From: JALHNI01 sp044226365
GTDB lineage: Bacteria; Acidobacteriota; Terriglobia; Bryobacterales; Bryobacteraceae
Direction: 5' to 3'
Length of the DNA: 64,000 nt
Assembly (NCBI GenBank): GCA_044226365.1
Contig: JBGAHE010000013.1
Coordinates: 1-64,000, forward strand
Shown: positions 40,850 through 48,256 of the stretch, in pieces
Layout: the number at the start of each line of letters is the position of its first letter
Numbering within the stretch: the stretch's first letter is position 1
Translations under genes and position numbers: made by a program
Notes under the pieces: generated by a model
What the model was told of the DNA's origin: nothing
The model's database searches: none
The model's input: only the letters and a program-made list of their open reading frames with translations

Positions 40850-42717
40850 GATTCCTCCTTCTACTCATCGCCGGCACCTTGATGGGCCAGACCGTTGAGG
40901 TGAAGAGCCTCTATCAGCCTGCGCCGTTGAGCGGTAACTGGAAGCAGCACGACGGTGATGATTTGCGTTGGGCCGATCCTCAACTCGATGACTCGGCGTG
41001 GGCGACCGTCGTTATGCCCGAGATAGCGGTGATGGCATCGGTGCGGAAGTGTTGGTACCGCCTGCGGGTGCAACTGCCCCAGGATCTGCCCCAGGATCTG
41101 CCCCAGGAACCACTGGCCCTGCTGGTGGGCCCGTTTGGAAATGCCTACGCCTATGAGCTGTTTGTCGACGGCCGCCGGATTGGCACACAGGGCGACCTCG
41201 CTGCAGGCATGTGGGGCCTTCGGACAGCCACGGTTGCCGCCTTTGACATCCCTTCAGGGCAACGGAGCCCGGTAATCGCCTTGCGCGTGACGAAGGCGCT
41301 TTCCCCTTACGGCTTTCTTCCCGATGCCCTCCATCGCGTCTCGTGGATCGGGACCCGTGACGCGATCGCCCTGCAAGCGCGGTCCTGGAGAGGCGAGCAA
41401 CTTGCGAACGTGCTGCCCCTATTGATGGTGTCCGCGGCGATTGGGATCTCTGCCGCCTTCTTTTTCATACTGCCGCTCTGGCGCCGTGATTCGCCGGAGT
41501 ACTTCTGGTTCGGTTTCTTCCTGCTGGGGACGCTGGGGGGCTTGGTTCCGGTGGCTTATCCGGAAGGCTTCGGATTCGAAAGGAGCTTGGCCCTGGTGTG
41601 GTTCGTCGTCCTCACCGCGGGACCGGCGGGAGTAATTTGCTTTCTCTATCTCATGAAGACTTTGTTCGCGTCCCGCATCACCTGGCTGGCGTGGCTCGCT
41701 GGTCTGGTGAGCCTGATGCAGTTGGCGCTTCCCTTAGCCCGCTTCATGGCCGGGTCGCCCATGGAACTGAAAGCGCAGCTCGCTTTGGTGGCGGGGTTGG
41801 CAGTTTGGATGGGGCTGCTGTATTACGAGGTGGGATGGCGCGCGTCCACCAGCCCTCGAGGCTTGCGCGGGCTGCACATCACCGTGATCTGTTACCTGAC
41901 TCTCCATTTGCTGCAGTTTGTCGGGCTCTTCGTGACTTTCAACGAGGGATTAATGGTGCAAGCCTTTTTCCTGAAGTCCTGTTCGCTGCTCGTGTTTGCT
42001 TTTGCGATGTCGATCCTGTTGAACCAGCGCGCGGCCGCACTGTTGAGCGAACGCCAGAGAATGGGACAGGAACTTGCCGCGGCGGCGGAGGTCCAGTCCT
42101 TGATGCTCAGCCCTTCTTCCGGAGGGCGAAGCGTATTTTCGATTGAGCCGCTCTATCTGCCCGCGACGGAAGTGGGCGGAGACTTTTATCAGATCCTCGA
42201 CAGCGAGGATGGTTCGCGCCTGGTGCTCATCGGCGACGTGAGCGGTAAGGGGTTGAGGGCCGCCATGGTGGTGAGTCTGGTGACGGGCATCCTGCGAAAT
42301 CGCCGGTCGGACCGTCCGGGTTCGATTCTCGCGGAAGTCAACGCCTCGCTGGCCGGGCGGATGGGGGGCGGCTTCGTCACCTGCTGTTGCGCGCGCTTCG
42401 ACGCCGGCGGCGCGGTCACCATCGCAAATGCCGGTCACCCCGCCCCCTATGCGGACGGCCGCGAACTCGAAGTGGAAGCCGGCCTTCCGCTCGGTATCGT
42501 GCCCGATGTGGTCTATCACGAGTTCGGCGTCCAAGGAGACCGTTTCACCTTCGTTTCCGATGGAGTCGTCGAAGCCGAGAACGCGCAGCGCGAGCTCTTC
42601 GGCTTCGACCGCACGCGCGAGATCTGCGGCCGGTCCGCACAGCAGATCGCCGATGCCGCCAAGGCGTGGGGCCAGAACGACGACATCACCGTGGTCACGG
42701 TACGGAGGCGTGGATGA
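40846..42717 (+). CDS. Membrane sensor phosphatase 5 (SpoIIE/PP2C), subfamily B
   Basis: 623 residues, ATG at 40846 inside ATGA. The N-terminus (SLYQPAPLSGNWKQHDGDDLRWADPQLDDSAW) closely resembles phosphatase 3. The sensor domain contains a short tandem repeat LPQDLPQDLPQEP encoded by three 12-bp units. Membrane part with LPLWRRDSPEYFWFGFF; linker LNQRAAALLSERQRMGQELAAAAEVQSLML. PP2C from about 432 (TEVGGDFYQIL, GDVSGKGLRAAMV, NAGHPAPYADG, FVSDGVVEAENAQ, GQNDDITVVTVRR). Complete catalytic set. Confidence 0.87.
   Translation: MRFLLLLIAGTLMGQTVEVKSLYQPAPLSGNWKQHDGDDLRWADPQLDDSAWATVVMPEIAVMASVRKCWYRLRVQLPQDLPQDLPQEPLALLVGPFGNAYAYELFVDGRRIGTQGDLAAGMWGLRTATVAAFDIPSGQRSPVIALRVTKALSPYGFLPDALHRVSWIGTRDAIALQARSWRGEQLANVLPLLMVSAAIGISAAFFFILPLWRRDSPEYFWFGFFLLGTLGGLVPVAYPEGFGFERSLALVWFVVLTAGPAGVICFLYLMKTLFASRITWLAWLAGLVSLMQLALPLARFMAGSPMELKAQLALVAGLAVWMGLLYYEVGWRASTSPRGLRGLHITVICYLTLHLLQFVGLFVTFNEGLMVQAFFLKSCSLLVFAFAMSILLNQRAAALLSERQRMGQELAAAAEVQSLMLSPSSGGRSVFSIEPLYLPATEVGGDFYQILDSEDGSRLVLIGDVSGKGLRAAMVVSLVTGILRNRRSDRPGSILAEVNASLAGRMGGGFVTCCCARFDAGGAVTIANAGHPAPYADGRELEVEAGLPLGIVPDVVYHEFGVQGDRFTFVSDGVVEAENAQRELFGFDRTREICGRSAQQIADAAKAWGQNDDITVVTVRRRG
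41074..41108 (+). repeat. Tandem 12-bp coding repeat in phosphatase 5
   Basis: CTGCCCCAGGAT occurs at 41074-41085 and 41086-41097, followed by an 11-bp partial copy at 41098-41108. It encodes LPQD-LPQD-LPQE. The copies are identical at DNA level, so this is recent slippage within the sensor domain. Confidence 0.9.
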
Positions 42718-44498
42718 TTCTCCGGCAACTCCTCTTCCTGCTGGTCGCCACCTCCGAGATGGCTCAGCTTCCCGCCGATGCGCGGCTCCATCGCGGCGAC
42801 GATCTTCGGTGGGCGGACCCGGCGTTTGACGACAGCGCTTGGGAGACCGTCGCCGGGAAGGGTGCACCCACGTGGGAAGATCTCGCCGTGAACCGCATGT
42901 GGATCCGCATGCCGGTGACGATCCCCGCCGGGGAGCCGTCCACGCTGGTGGTTCGCCTGTGCCCGTGCGAATTCTACTTGAACGGCATCAGGATTGGGGC
43001 CACCGGTGACCTGAACGCTCGCCGCCCCACGGCCGGCAGGATTGTCCAGGCCTTTCCAATTCCTGCTGGGGTGCCGGCGGGGCGGGCGCTGTTGGCCATT
43101 CGCGAATACCATCCTCCGGGCTTCGAAGCTTTTTTTGCCATTTGGCGCAATCACAACATCCTCTTGGTTCCCGCAAGCCACTTGATCTTCGCGATCGAAG
43201 ATCAAACGAGAAATATCGGGCTGGTGATCTCGATTCTGCTGTTGTTGATTCTCACGGCCGTTTGCGCGGTTGTGGCCGGGGAGAGATTCGACGGGTTGAC
43301 CCTCCTGATCTGCGCCTACCTGTCATGTGCCATTGGGGGGTCAGCCTTTTATACGGGCAGGGGATTGAATGACTGGTTGGCGGGGATGTTTATTGGCGGG
43401 CTTTTTACCTCGCCGCAGGCTCCGCTGGTTGTTTTGATTCAAGCGCGGATGGGAGGAGTCCGGCTGAATCCCACTTGGCTGACGGCGTATGTCGTGGGTC
43501 ACCTCGGGCTGCGCGGCTTATGGCTGTGGAACTATCTGCGTGCAGAACCAGCTGCCTGGACTCCCGCATTTCTCGTGATCTACCCCGGATTGGCGGTAGT
43601 GGCGTGGCTCCTGGCGCTCGGAATTCTCGCAGTGGCCTGGAAGCGGCCGGGTGTTCCACGCGCGCTGCTGGTGGCGGGCGCGGGTTCGTTGCTCTTCGCC
43701 CTATTGAGCAGATTCGGTATCGGGTTCGGCGTCATCGGCGCTGGAATCTCCATCTTCGGCACGATCGTGAATTGGGACCGCATTGGACAAATCACCTTCG
43801 GACTGATGGCGGCATCGTACGTCATCAAGAGAGCGCACTCTCGCCGGGCGGAAGAACAACGACTCAAGGCCGAACTGCAAGCGGCACAGAGCGTGCAATC
43901 GTTGCTGCTCGGTCAGGACCTACCTTCCGGAGTGAACGCAGTCTACCTGCCGGCCAGCGAGGTAGGCGGCGATTTCTATCAGGTGTTCTGCACTGAGCGC
44001 GGCACGCTGGTCATCGTCGGCGACGTCTCGGGCAAAGGTTTGCAGGCGGCGATGACGGTTTCGACGATTGTGGGCGCCCTTCGCAATCGACGGTCAAATG
44101 AGCCAGGCGAAGTGCTCGTGGAATTGAACAGAGTCCTTCAGGGATCACCCGGCTTCGTCACCTGCTGTTGCGTTCGCTTCGATCAGAACGAAGCGATCAT
44201 CGCCTCAGCAGGGCATCCGCCGCCGTACCTGGACGGGCACGAATTCAACGGCGAAAGCGGACTGCCGCTCGGCGTGGCCGCCGATGCCACTTATGCGGAG
44301 TGCCGCATGCCACTTCCCGCATTGTTAACGATGGTCTCCGACGGCGTTGTCGAAGCCGCTAACGGCAAGGGCGAGTTGTTCGGCTTCGACCGTACCCGCG
44401 AGATCAGCGGCAAGTCCGCACAAGAGATCGCTGACGCCGCCCAAGCCTGGGGCCAGACCGACGACATCACCGTCGTCACCCTCCGGAGGAATGGATGA
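42714..44498 (+). CDS. Membrane sensor phosphatase 6 (SpoIIE/PP2C), subfamily A
   Basis: 594 residues, ATG at 42714 inside ATGA. A much longer open frame exists upstream but overlaps gene 5. The sensor domain (ARLHRGDDLRWADPAFDDSAWETVAGKG, MWIRMPVTIPAGEPSTLVVRLCPCEFYLNGIRIGATGDLN) returns to the type of genes 1 and 2 despite its place among subfamily B genes. Linker RRAEEQRLKAELQAAQSVQSLLLGQDLPSGVNAVYL. PP2C: SEVGGDFYQVF, GDVSGKGLQAAMTVS, SAGHPPPYLDG, MVSDGVVEA, GQTDDITVVTLRR. Catalytic residues complete. Confidence 0.87.
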   Translation: MILRQLLFLLVATSEMAQLPADARLHRGDDLRWADPAFDDSAWETVAGKGAPTWEDLAVNRMWIRMPVTIPAGEPSTLVVRLCPCEFYLNGIRIGATGDLNARRPTAGRIVQAFPIPAGVPAGRALLAIREYHPPGFEAFFAIWRNHNILLVPASHLIFAIEDQTRNIGLVISILLLLILTAVCAVVAGERFDGLTLLICAYLSCAIGGSAFYTGRGLNDWLAGMFIGGLFTSPQAPLVVLIQARMGGVRLNPTWLTAYVVGHLGLRGLWLWNYLRAEPAAWTPAFLVIYPGLAVVAWLLALGILAVAWKRPGVPRALLVAGAGSLLFALLSRFGIGFGVIGAGISIFGTIVNWDRIGQITFGLMAASYVIKRAHSRRAEEQRLKAELQAAQSVQSLLLGQDLPSGVNAVYLPASEVGGDFYQVFCTERGTLVIVGDVSGKGLQAAMTVSTIVGALRNRRSNEPGEVLVELNRVLQGSPGFVTCCCVRFDQNEAIIASAGHPPPYLDGHEFNGESGLPLGVAADATYAECRMPLPALLTMVSDGVVEAANGKGELFGFDRTREISGKSAQEIADAAQAWGQTDDITVVTLRRNG

Positions 44499-46354
44499 GA
44501 GTTTGGGTGCTGCTTGGGTCGGCCGTGCTGCTGCGGGCGCAGGCTATCGAAGTCGATCAGCTCTGGACCGCCGCTCCGGTAGCAGGCGTCTGGCGCTACA
44601 TCGCTGGTGACGATCCGCGCTTTGCGGACCCCGCCTTCGACGACTCTGCCTGGCGGCTGATGACGTTGCCCGGCGATGGGCCCACGCTGGCCTCGGGCTC
44701 CTACTGGCTGAGGACGCGTGTTCACCTCACCGGCCCCCGGCCGCCCGAATCTTTGGCACTGCTCATCCCGTTGATCGCTTCCAGCTACGAGGTCTACGTG
44801 GATGGGAGACGGATCGGCGAATTCGGCGAAGGGACCTTTGGCCATGTGCCGCAGGTCATGGTGTTCCCCTTGACTGCCGGCGCCAACGAATTTACGCTGG
44901 CCATCCGGGACCGCGCCAGCTTACGGGCGGCCGCTCTGATTTTCAGTTTTCACGAGCCGGTTCGCATCGGACCGCGGTCGGTGCTGGCAGAGACCGCGCG
45001 CCAAGTCGAAACCGAGCGGCGTTGGGACACCGTACCCAAGCTCCTGGTGATTGCCGCCACGGTGGTCGCGGGCGTGTTCTTGCTCGCTCTCGCTCTGGGG
45101 CGCCCGCGCGGCGAGGGCCATGACTATCTCTGCGCTGCAGCTGTTCTGTTATGTGGCGTCGGCGTACGGTTGCCCCAGGTTGCGTCCTGGTTGTTTCCCG
45201 GTTCGCTGTCCATGAGCTTGCTGCCCACCTACGGACTGATGCTGCCGTTCCTGCCGGCGTGGCGCGGCCTGTTTCAGCACCTGTTCGGCGTCAAATTGTC
45301 CGGCCCCGCCCGCATCATGTTCTGGCTGGCGATGGCGGCCACCACCGGCATGCTCATCTTCAGCCAACTCACAAATCCCACCGTCTTTGCCTTCCTGCCC
45401 GCCTACGCCTTGCTGCTCTTCTCTTGCCTGATCGCCATCTACCTGGATCTGTGGCTCCACGGGCGCCAGCCGCAGGATGCGCCGCTGCTGCATGCCGCCT
45501 CCGGGCTGTATCTCGGATCGAACTGCGTTTTCTTCGGCCTGCAGATCTTGCAATGGACCGGCCAGCGCGCCGCCAGCGCATCGCCCGCTTTGCAACAGTT
45601 CCTCCTCGATACGCGCAGCGTCGGGCTACTGCTGTTCGCCTTTTTCATGGCGATCCTGATGAACCGGCGCTCGGCCCGGCTGCAAGCCGAGCGGCAACGG
45701 CTGGCGCAGGAGCTCGAAGCGGGCGCCGAAGTTCAGGCGGTATTGCTACCGGTGCACACGGCCGCCGTGCAGGGCTGGGAGTCGGCGGCGGCGTACCTGC
45801 CAGCATCGGAAGTCGGTGGCGACTTCTACTGGGCATTTGCCGACGGCGACGCCCTGGTGCTGGTGGTGGGCGATGTCTCCGGCAAGGGACTGCGCGCCGC
45901 GATGCTGGTGACGCTCATCATCGGCGTACTCCGCGAAAGCCACGCGCGACACCCCGCCGCCGTCCTGACCGCCTTAAACAGGCAGTTGAGGGGCCAGACG
46001 CGGGGTGGCTTCGTCACCTGTTGCTGCGCCCGCTTCGAGGTAGGGGGCCGGGTCACTCTCGCGAATGCCGGACATCCTCCTCCCTATTGCGATGGCCGCG
46101 AGGTGGAGGTCGCCGCCGGGCTGCCGTTGGGCGTCGTCGCGGAAGGGGCGTATCAGGAATCTGTCTTGTGGAGCGAGCGATTCACCTTTGTCTCCGACGG
46201 CGTCGTCGAAGCCGAAAACGCCCGACGCGAACTCTTCGGCTTCGACCGTACCCGCGAGATCTCCACGATGTCCGCCCAACACATCGCCGACGCAGCCCGT
46301 GACTGGGGCCAGACCGACGACATCACCGTCGTCACCGTCCGGAGGACGCCATGA
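44495..46354 (+). CDS. Membrane sensor phosphatase 7 (SpoIIE/PP2C), subfamily B
   Basis: 619 residues, ATG at 44495 inside ATGA with CGGAGG upstream. Sensor domain VDQLWTAAPVAGVWRYIAGDDPRFADPAFDDSAW, SYEVYVDGRRIGEFGEG. The membrane part is longer in loops than in genes 1 and 2. Linker MNRRSARLQAERQRLAQELEAGAEVQAVLL. PP2C from about 428 has SEVGGDFYWAF, GDVSGKGLRAAMLVTLIIG, NAGHPPPYCDG, FVSDGVVEAENARRELFGFDRTREISTMSAQ, GQTDDITVVTVRR. The catalytic set is complete and the 3' end is almost the same as in genes 3 and 8. Confidence 0.87.
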   Translation: MRVWVLLGSAVLLRAQAIEVDQLWTAAPVAGVWRYIAGDDPRFADPAFDDSAWRLMTLPGDGPTLASGSYWLRTRVHLTGPRPPESLALLIPLIASSYEVYVDGRRIGEFGEGTFGHVPQVMVFPLTAGANEFTLAIRDRASLRAAALIFSFHEPVRIGPRSVLAETARQVETERRWDTVPKLLVIAATVVAGVFLLALALGRPRGEGHDYLCAAAVLLCGVGVRLPQVASWLFPGSLSMSLLPTYGLMLPFLPAWRGLFQHLFGVKLSGPARIMFWLAMAATTGMLIFSQLTNPTVFAFLPAYALLLFSCLIAIYLDLWLHGRQPQDAPLLHAASGLYLGSNCVFFGLQILQWTGQRAASASPALQQFLLDTRSVGLLLFAFFMAILMNRRSARLQAERQRLAQELEAGAEVQAVLLPVHTAAVQGWESAAAYLPASEVGGDFYWAFADGDALVLVVGDVSGKGLRAAMLVTLIIGVLRESHARHPAAVLTALNRQLRGQTRGGFVTCCCARFEVGGRVTLANAGHPPPYCDGREVEVAAGLPLGVVAEGAYQESVLWSERFTFVSDGVVEAENARRELFGFDRTREISTMSAQHIADAARDWGQTDDITVVTVRRTP

Positions 46355-48231
46355 GACTGGTCCTCTGGCTGGCCTGCGCCGCCCTCGCCCTCCCCGCCCA
46401 AACCATCCGGGTGAAGAGCCTCCATCAGCCGGCGACCCTGGATGGGGTGTGGAAGTACCATGCCGGCGACAGTGCGAACTTCGCGGCCCCCGGCTTCGAC
46501 GACACCTCCTGGGCGGATCTCGCCATGCCGGGCGCTCCGCCCATGGCCTCCGGCGCGGTGTGGTACCGCTTTCGAGTGGAGTTGCCCGAGCCGCTCCCCG
46601 CCGAGACCCTGGCGATTCTCATCGCCCCGGTCAGCCCCGCGTACGAGATCTTCGTCAATGGACAACGCCTCGGCGCCTTTGGCGAGCCGCGAGCCGATCA
46701 TCCTTGGGGCCAGTGGATCCCGGAACTGGCCGCCTTCCGTCTGCCGGCGGGTCACCGGCATCTGACGGTGGCCATCCGGAGTTGGGACGAATCGCGGGCG
46801 ACGGCCGGCGCCCTCTACAATTTTTCGCTCTCCAGTTGGCTCGGCACCGTCCCGGCCATCGAAGGGAAAGCGCGCGAGCTCGATTTCGAGCGGCGGTGGG
46901 CCAGCGTGGGGCAACTCATGATGCTGGCCGCTACCTGCGTGGCCGCTCTCTTTTTCCTGCTGATTCCCTTGTGGCGACGGGATGCGCCCGAATACTTCTG
47001 GTGCGGCTGGGTGCTACTCCTGGGCGTCGCCATGCGGATCTTCCAGTCCGCACCCTGGACCCTGAACCAGCGCTCGCTGGTATTCATCTATATCCTCATC
47101 TTTCTCGCCGCGTTTCCTTACTTTCTTTCCTGGAGCCGGCTGTTCACCACCCTGTTTGCTCGCTCACTGTCCCGTCCAGCCCAAACCTTGGTCTGGCTAC
47201 TGCTGGCGGCCACCATCCCGATGATGTTCATCACCACTCTCCAATGGAGTCGCCTGGGCTCGTTCATGCCGTTCTATTCCGTTCTGTTCCTGGTCATGAT
47301 GACGTGGGTCTACCTGGACCTTGTCCGACATGCCCAGGGTGGTTCCGAGACCGCACTGATGCACCTCGCCGTCACCGTCTTCATCGGAGGCAACCTCCTC
47401 TTCTTCGCTCTCCAAATCCTCCGCTGGACCGGCCTCGGCTCCTGGCAGGAAGGCGCTCGATGGCGCCAGATCCAGAACTACGGGCTCGACCTGCGCGGCG
47501 TCGGCATGCTGCTGTTCTCCTTCTCTATGGCGATCGTCCTCAACCGCCGTTCGGCTCGCCTGCTCGACGAGCGAACCCGTCTGAAGCAGGAACTCGCCGC
47601 GGCCGCCGAGACGCAGGCCCTCCTTCTCCCGGCCGAATCCGTCCGCGTTCCTGGCTTCGTCACCGAGGTAGCCTACCTGCCCGCTTCCGAAGTCGGCGGC
47701 GACTTCCACTACGCCCTGCCCGACGGTGACGCGCTCATCGTCCTTATCGGCGACGTCTCCGGCAAAGGTCTGCGCGCCGCCATGCTGGTCGCCGTCGTCA
47801 TCGGGGTCCTTCGGGACACCGTCGCGCGCCGCCCAGCCGCGATCCTTACCGCGCTCAACCATGCTCTCGCCGGCCAAACGCGGGGAGGCTTTGTCACCTG
47901 CTGTTGCGCGCGATTTGCCCCCGATGGCTCACTCACCGTCGCCAATGCCGGCCACCTTGCACCCTACCTCGACGGCGAGGAAGTAGCGGTTCACGGGCTC
48001 CCCTTAGGCCTCTCCCCGATCGGCGAGTACACCGACGTTGACGCCCGCGGCTCCCAGTTCACTTTCGTCTCCGACGGCGTCGTCGAAGCCGAAAACGCCC
48101 AACGCGAACTCTTCGGCTTCGACCGCACCCGCGAGATCTCCACGATGTCCGCCCAACACATCGCCGACGCCGCCCGTGCCTGGGGCCAGACCGACGACAT
48201 CACCGTCGTCACCGTCCGCCCGCAACGGTAG
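46351..48231 (+). CDS. Membrane sensor phosphatase 8 (SpoIIE/PP2C), subfamily B, last in array
   Basis: 626 residues, ATG at 46351 inside ATGA. Sensor domain VKSLHQPATLDGVWKYHAGDSANFAAPGFDDTSW, AYEIFVNGQRLGAFGEP; membrane part with IPLWRRDAPEYFWCGW; linker LNRRSARLLDERTRLKQELAAAAETQALLL. PP2C has SEVGGDFHYAL (His in place of Tyr), GDVSGKGLRAAMLVAVVIG, NAGHLAPYLDG, FVSDGVVEAENAQRELFGF, GQTDDITVVTV. Unlike the other seven it ends RPQR, with no GGAGG in the final codons, in keeping with no overlapping gene behind it. The next gene starts 25 bp later. Confidence 0.87.
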   Translation: MRLVLWLACAALALPAQTIRVKSLHQPATLDGVWKYHAGDSANFAAPGFDDTSWADLAMPGAPPMASGAVWYRFRVELPEPLPAETLAILIAPVSPAYEIFVNGQRLGAFGEPRADHPWGQWIPELAAFRLPAGHRHLTVAIRSWDESRATAGALYNFSLSSWLGTVPAIEGKARELDFERRWASVGQLMMLAATCVAALFFLLIPLWRRDAPEYFWCGWVLLLGVAMRIFQSAPWTLNQRSLVFIYILIFLAAFPYFLSWSRLFTTLFARSLSRPAQTLVWLLLAATIPMMFITTLQWSRLGSFMPFYSVLFLVMMTWVYLDLVRHAQGGSETALMHLAVTVFIGGNLLFFALQILRWTGLGSWQEGARWRQIQNYGLDLRGVGMLLFSFSMAIVLNRRSARLLDERTRLKQELAAAAETQALLLPAESVRVPGFVTEVAYLPASEVGGDFHYALPDGDALIVLIGDVSGKGLRAAMLVAVVIGVLRDTVARRPAAILTALNHALAGQTRGGFVTCCCARFAPDGSLTVANAGHLAPYLDGEEVAVHGLPLGLSPIGEYTDVDARGSQFTFVSDGVVEAENAQRELFGFDRTREISTMSAQHIADAARAWGQTDDITVVTVRPQR

Positions 48232-48256
48232 CCCGCGCGCTACCCTGAGAACGACC

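Noticed and set aside
42387..42713. Upstream extension of phosphatase 6 giving a 703-codon frame
   Set aside because: The extension lies over the end of phosphatase 5 in another frame and is Arg-rich. The ATGA overlap and signal-like start at 42714 match the other array members.
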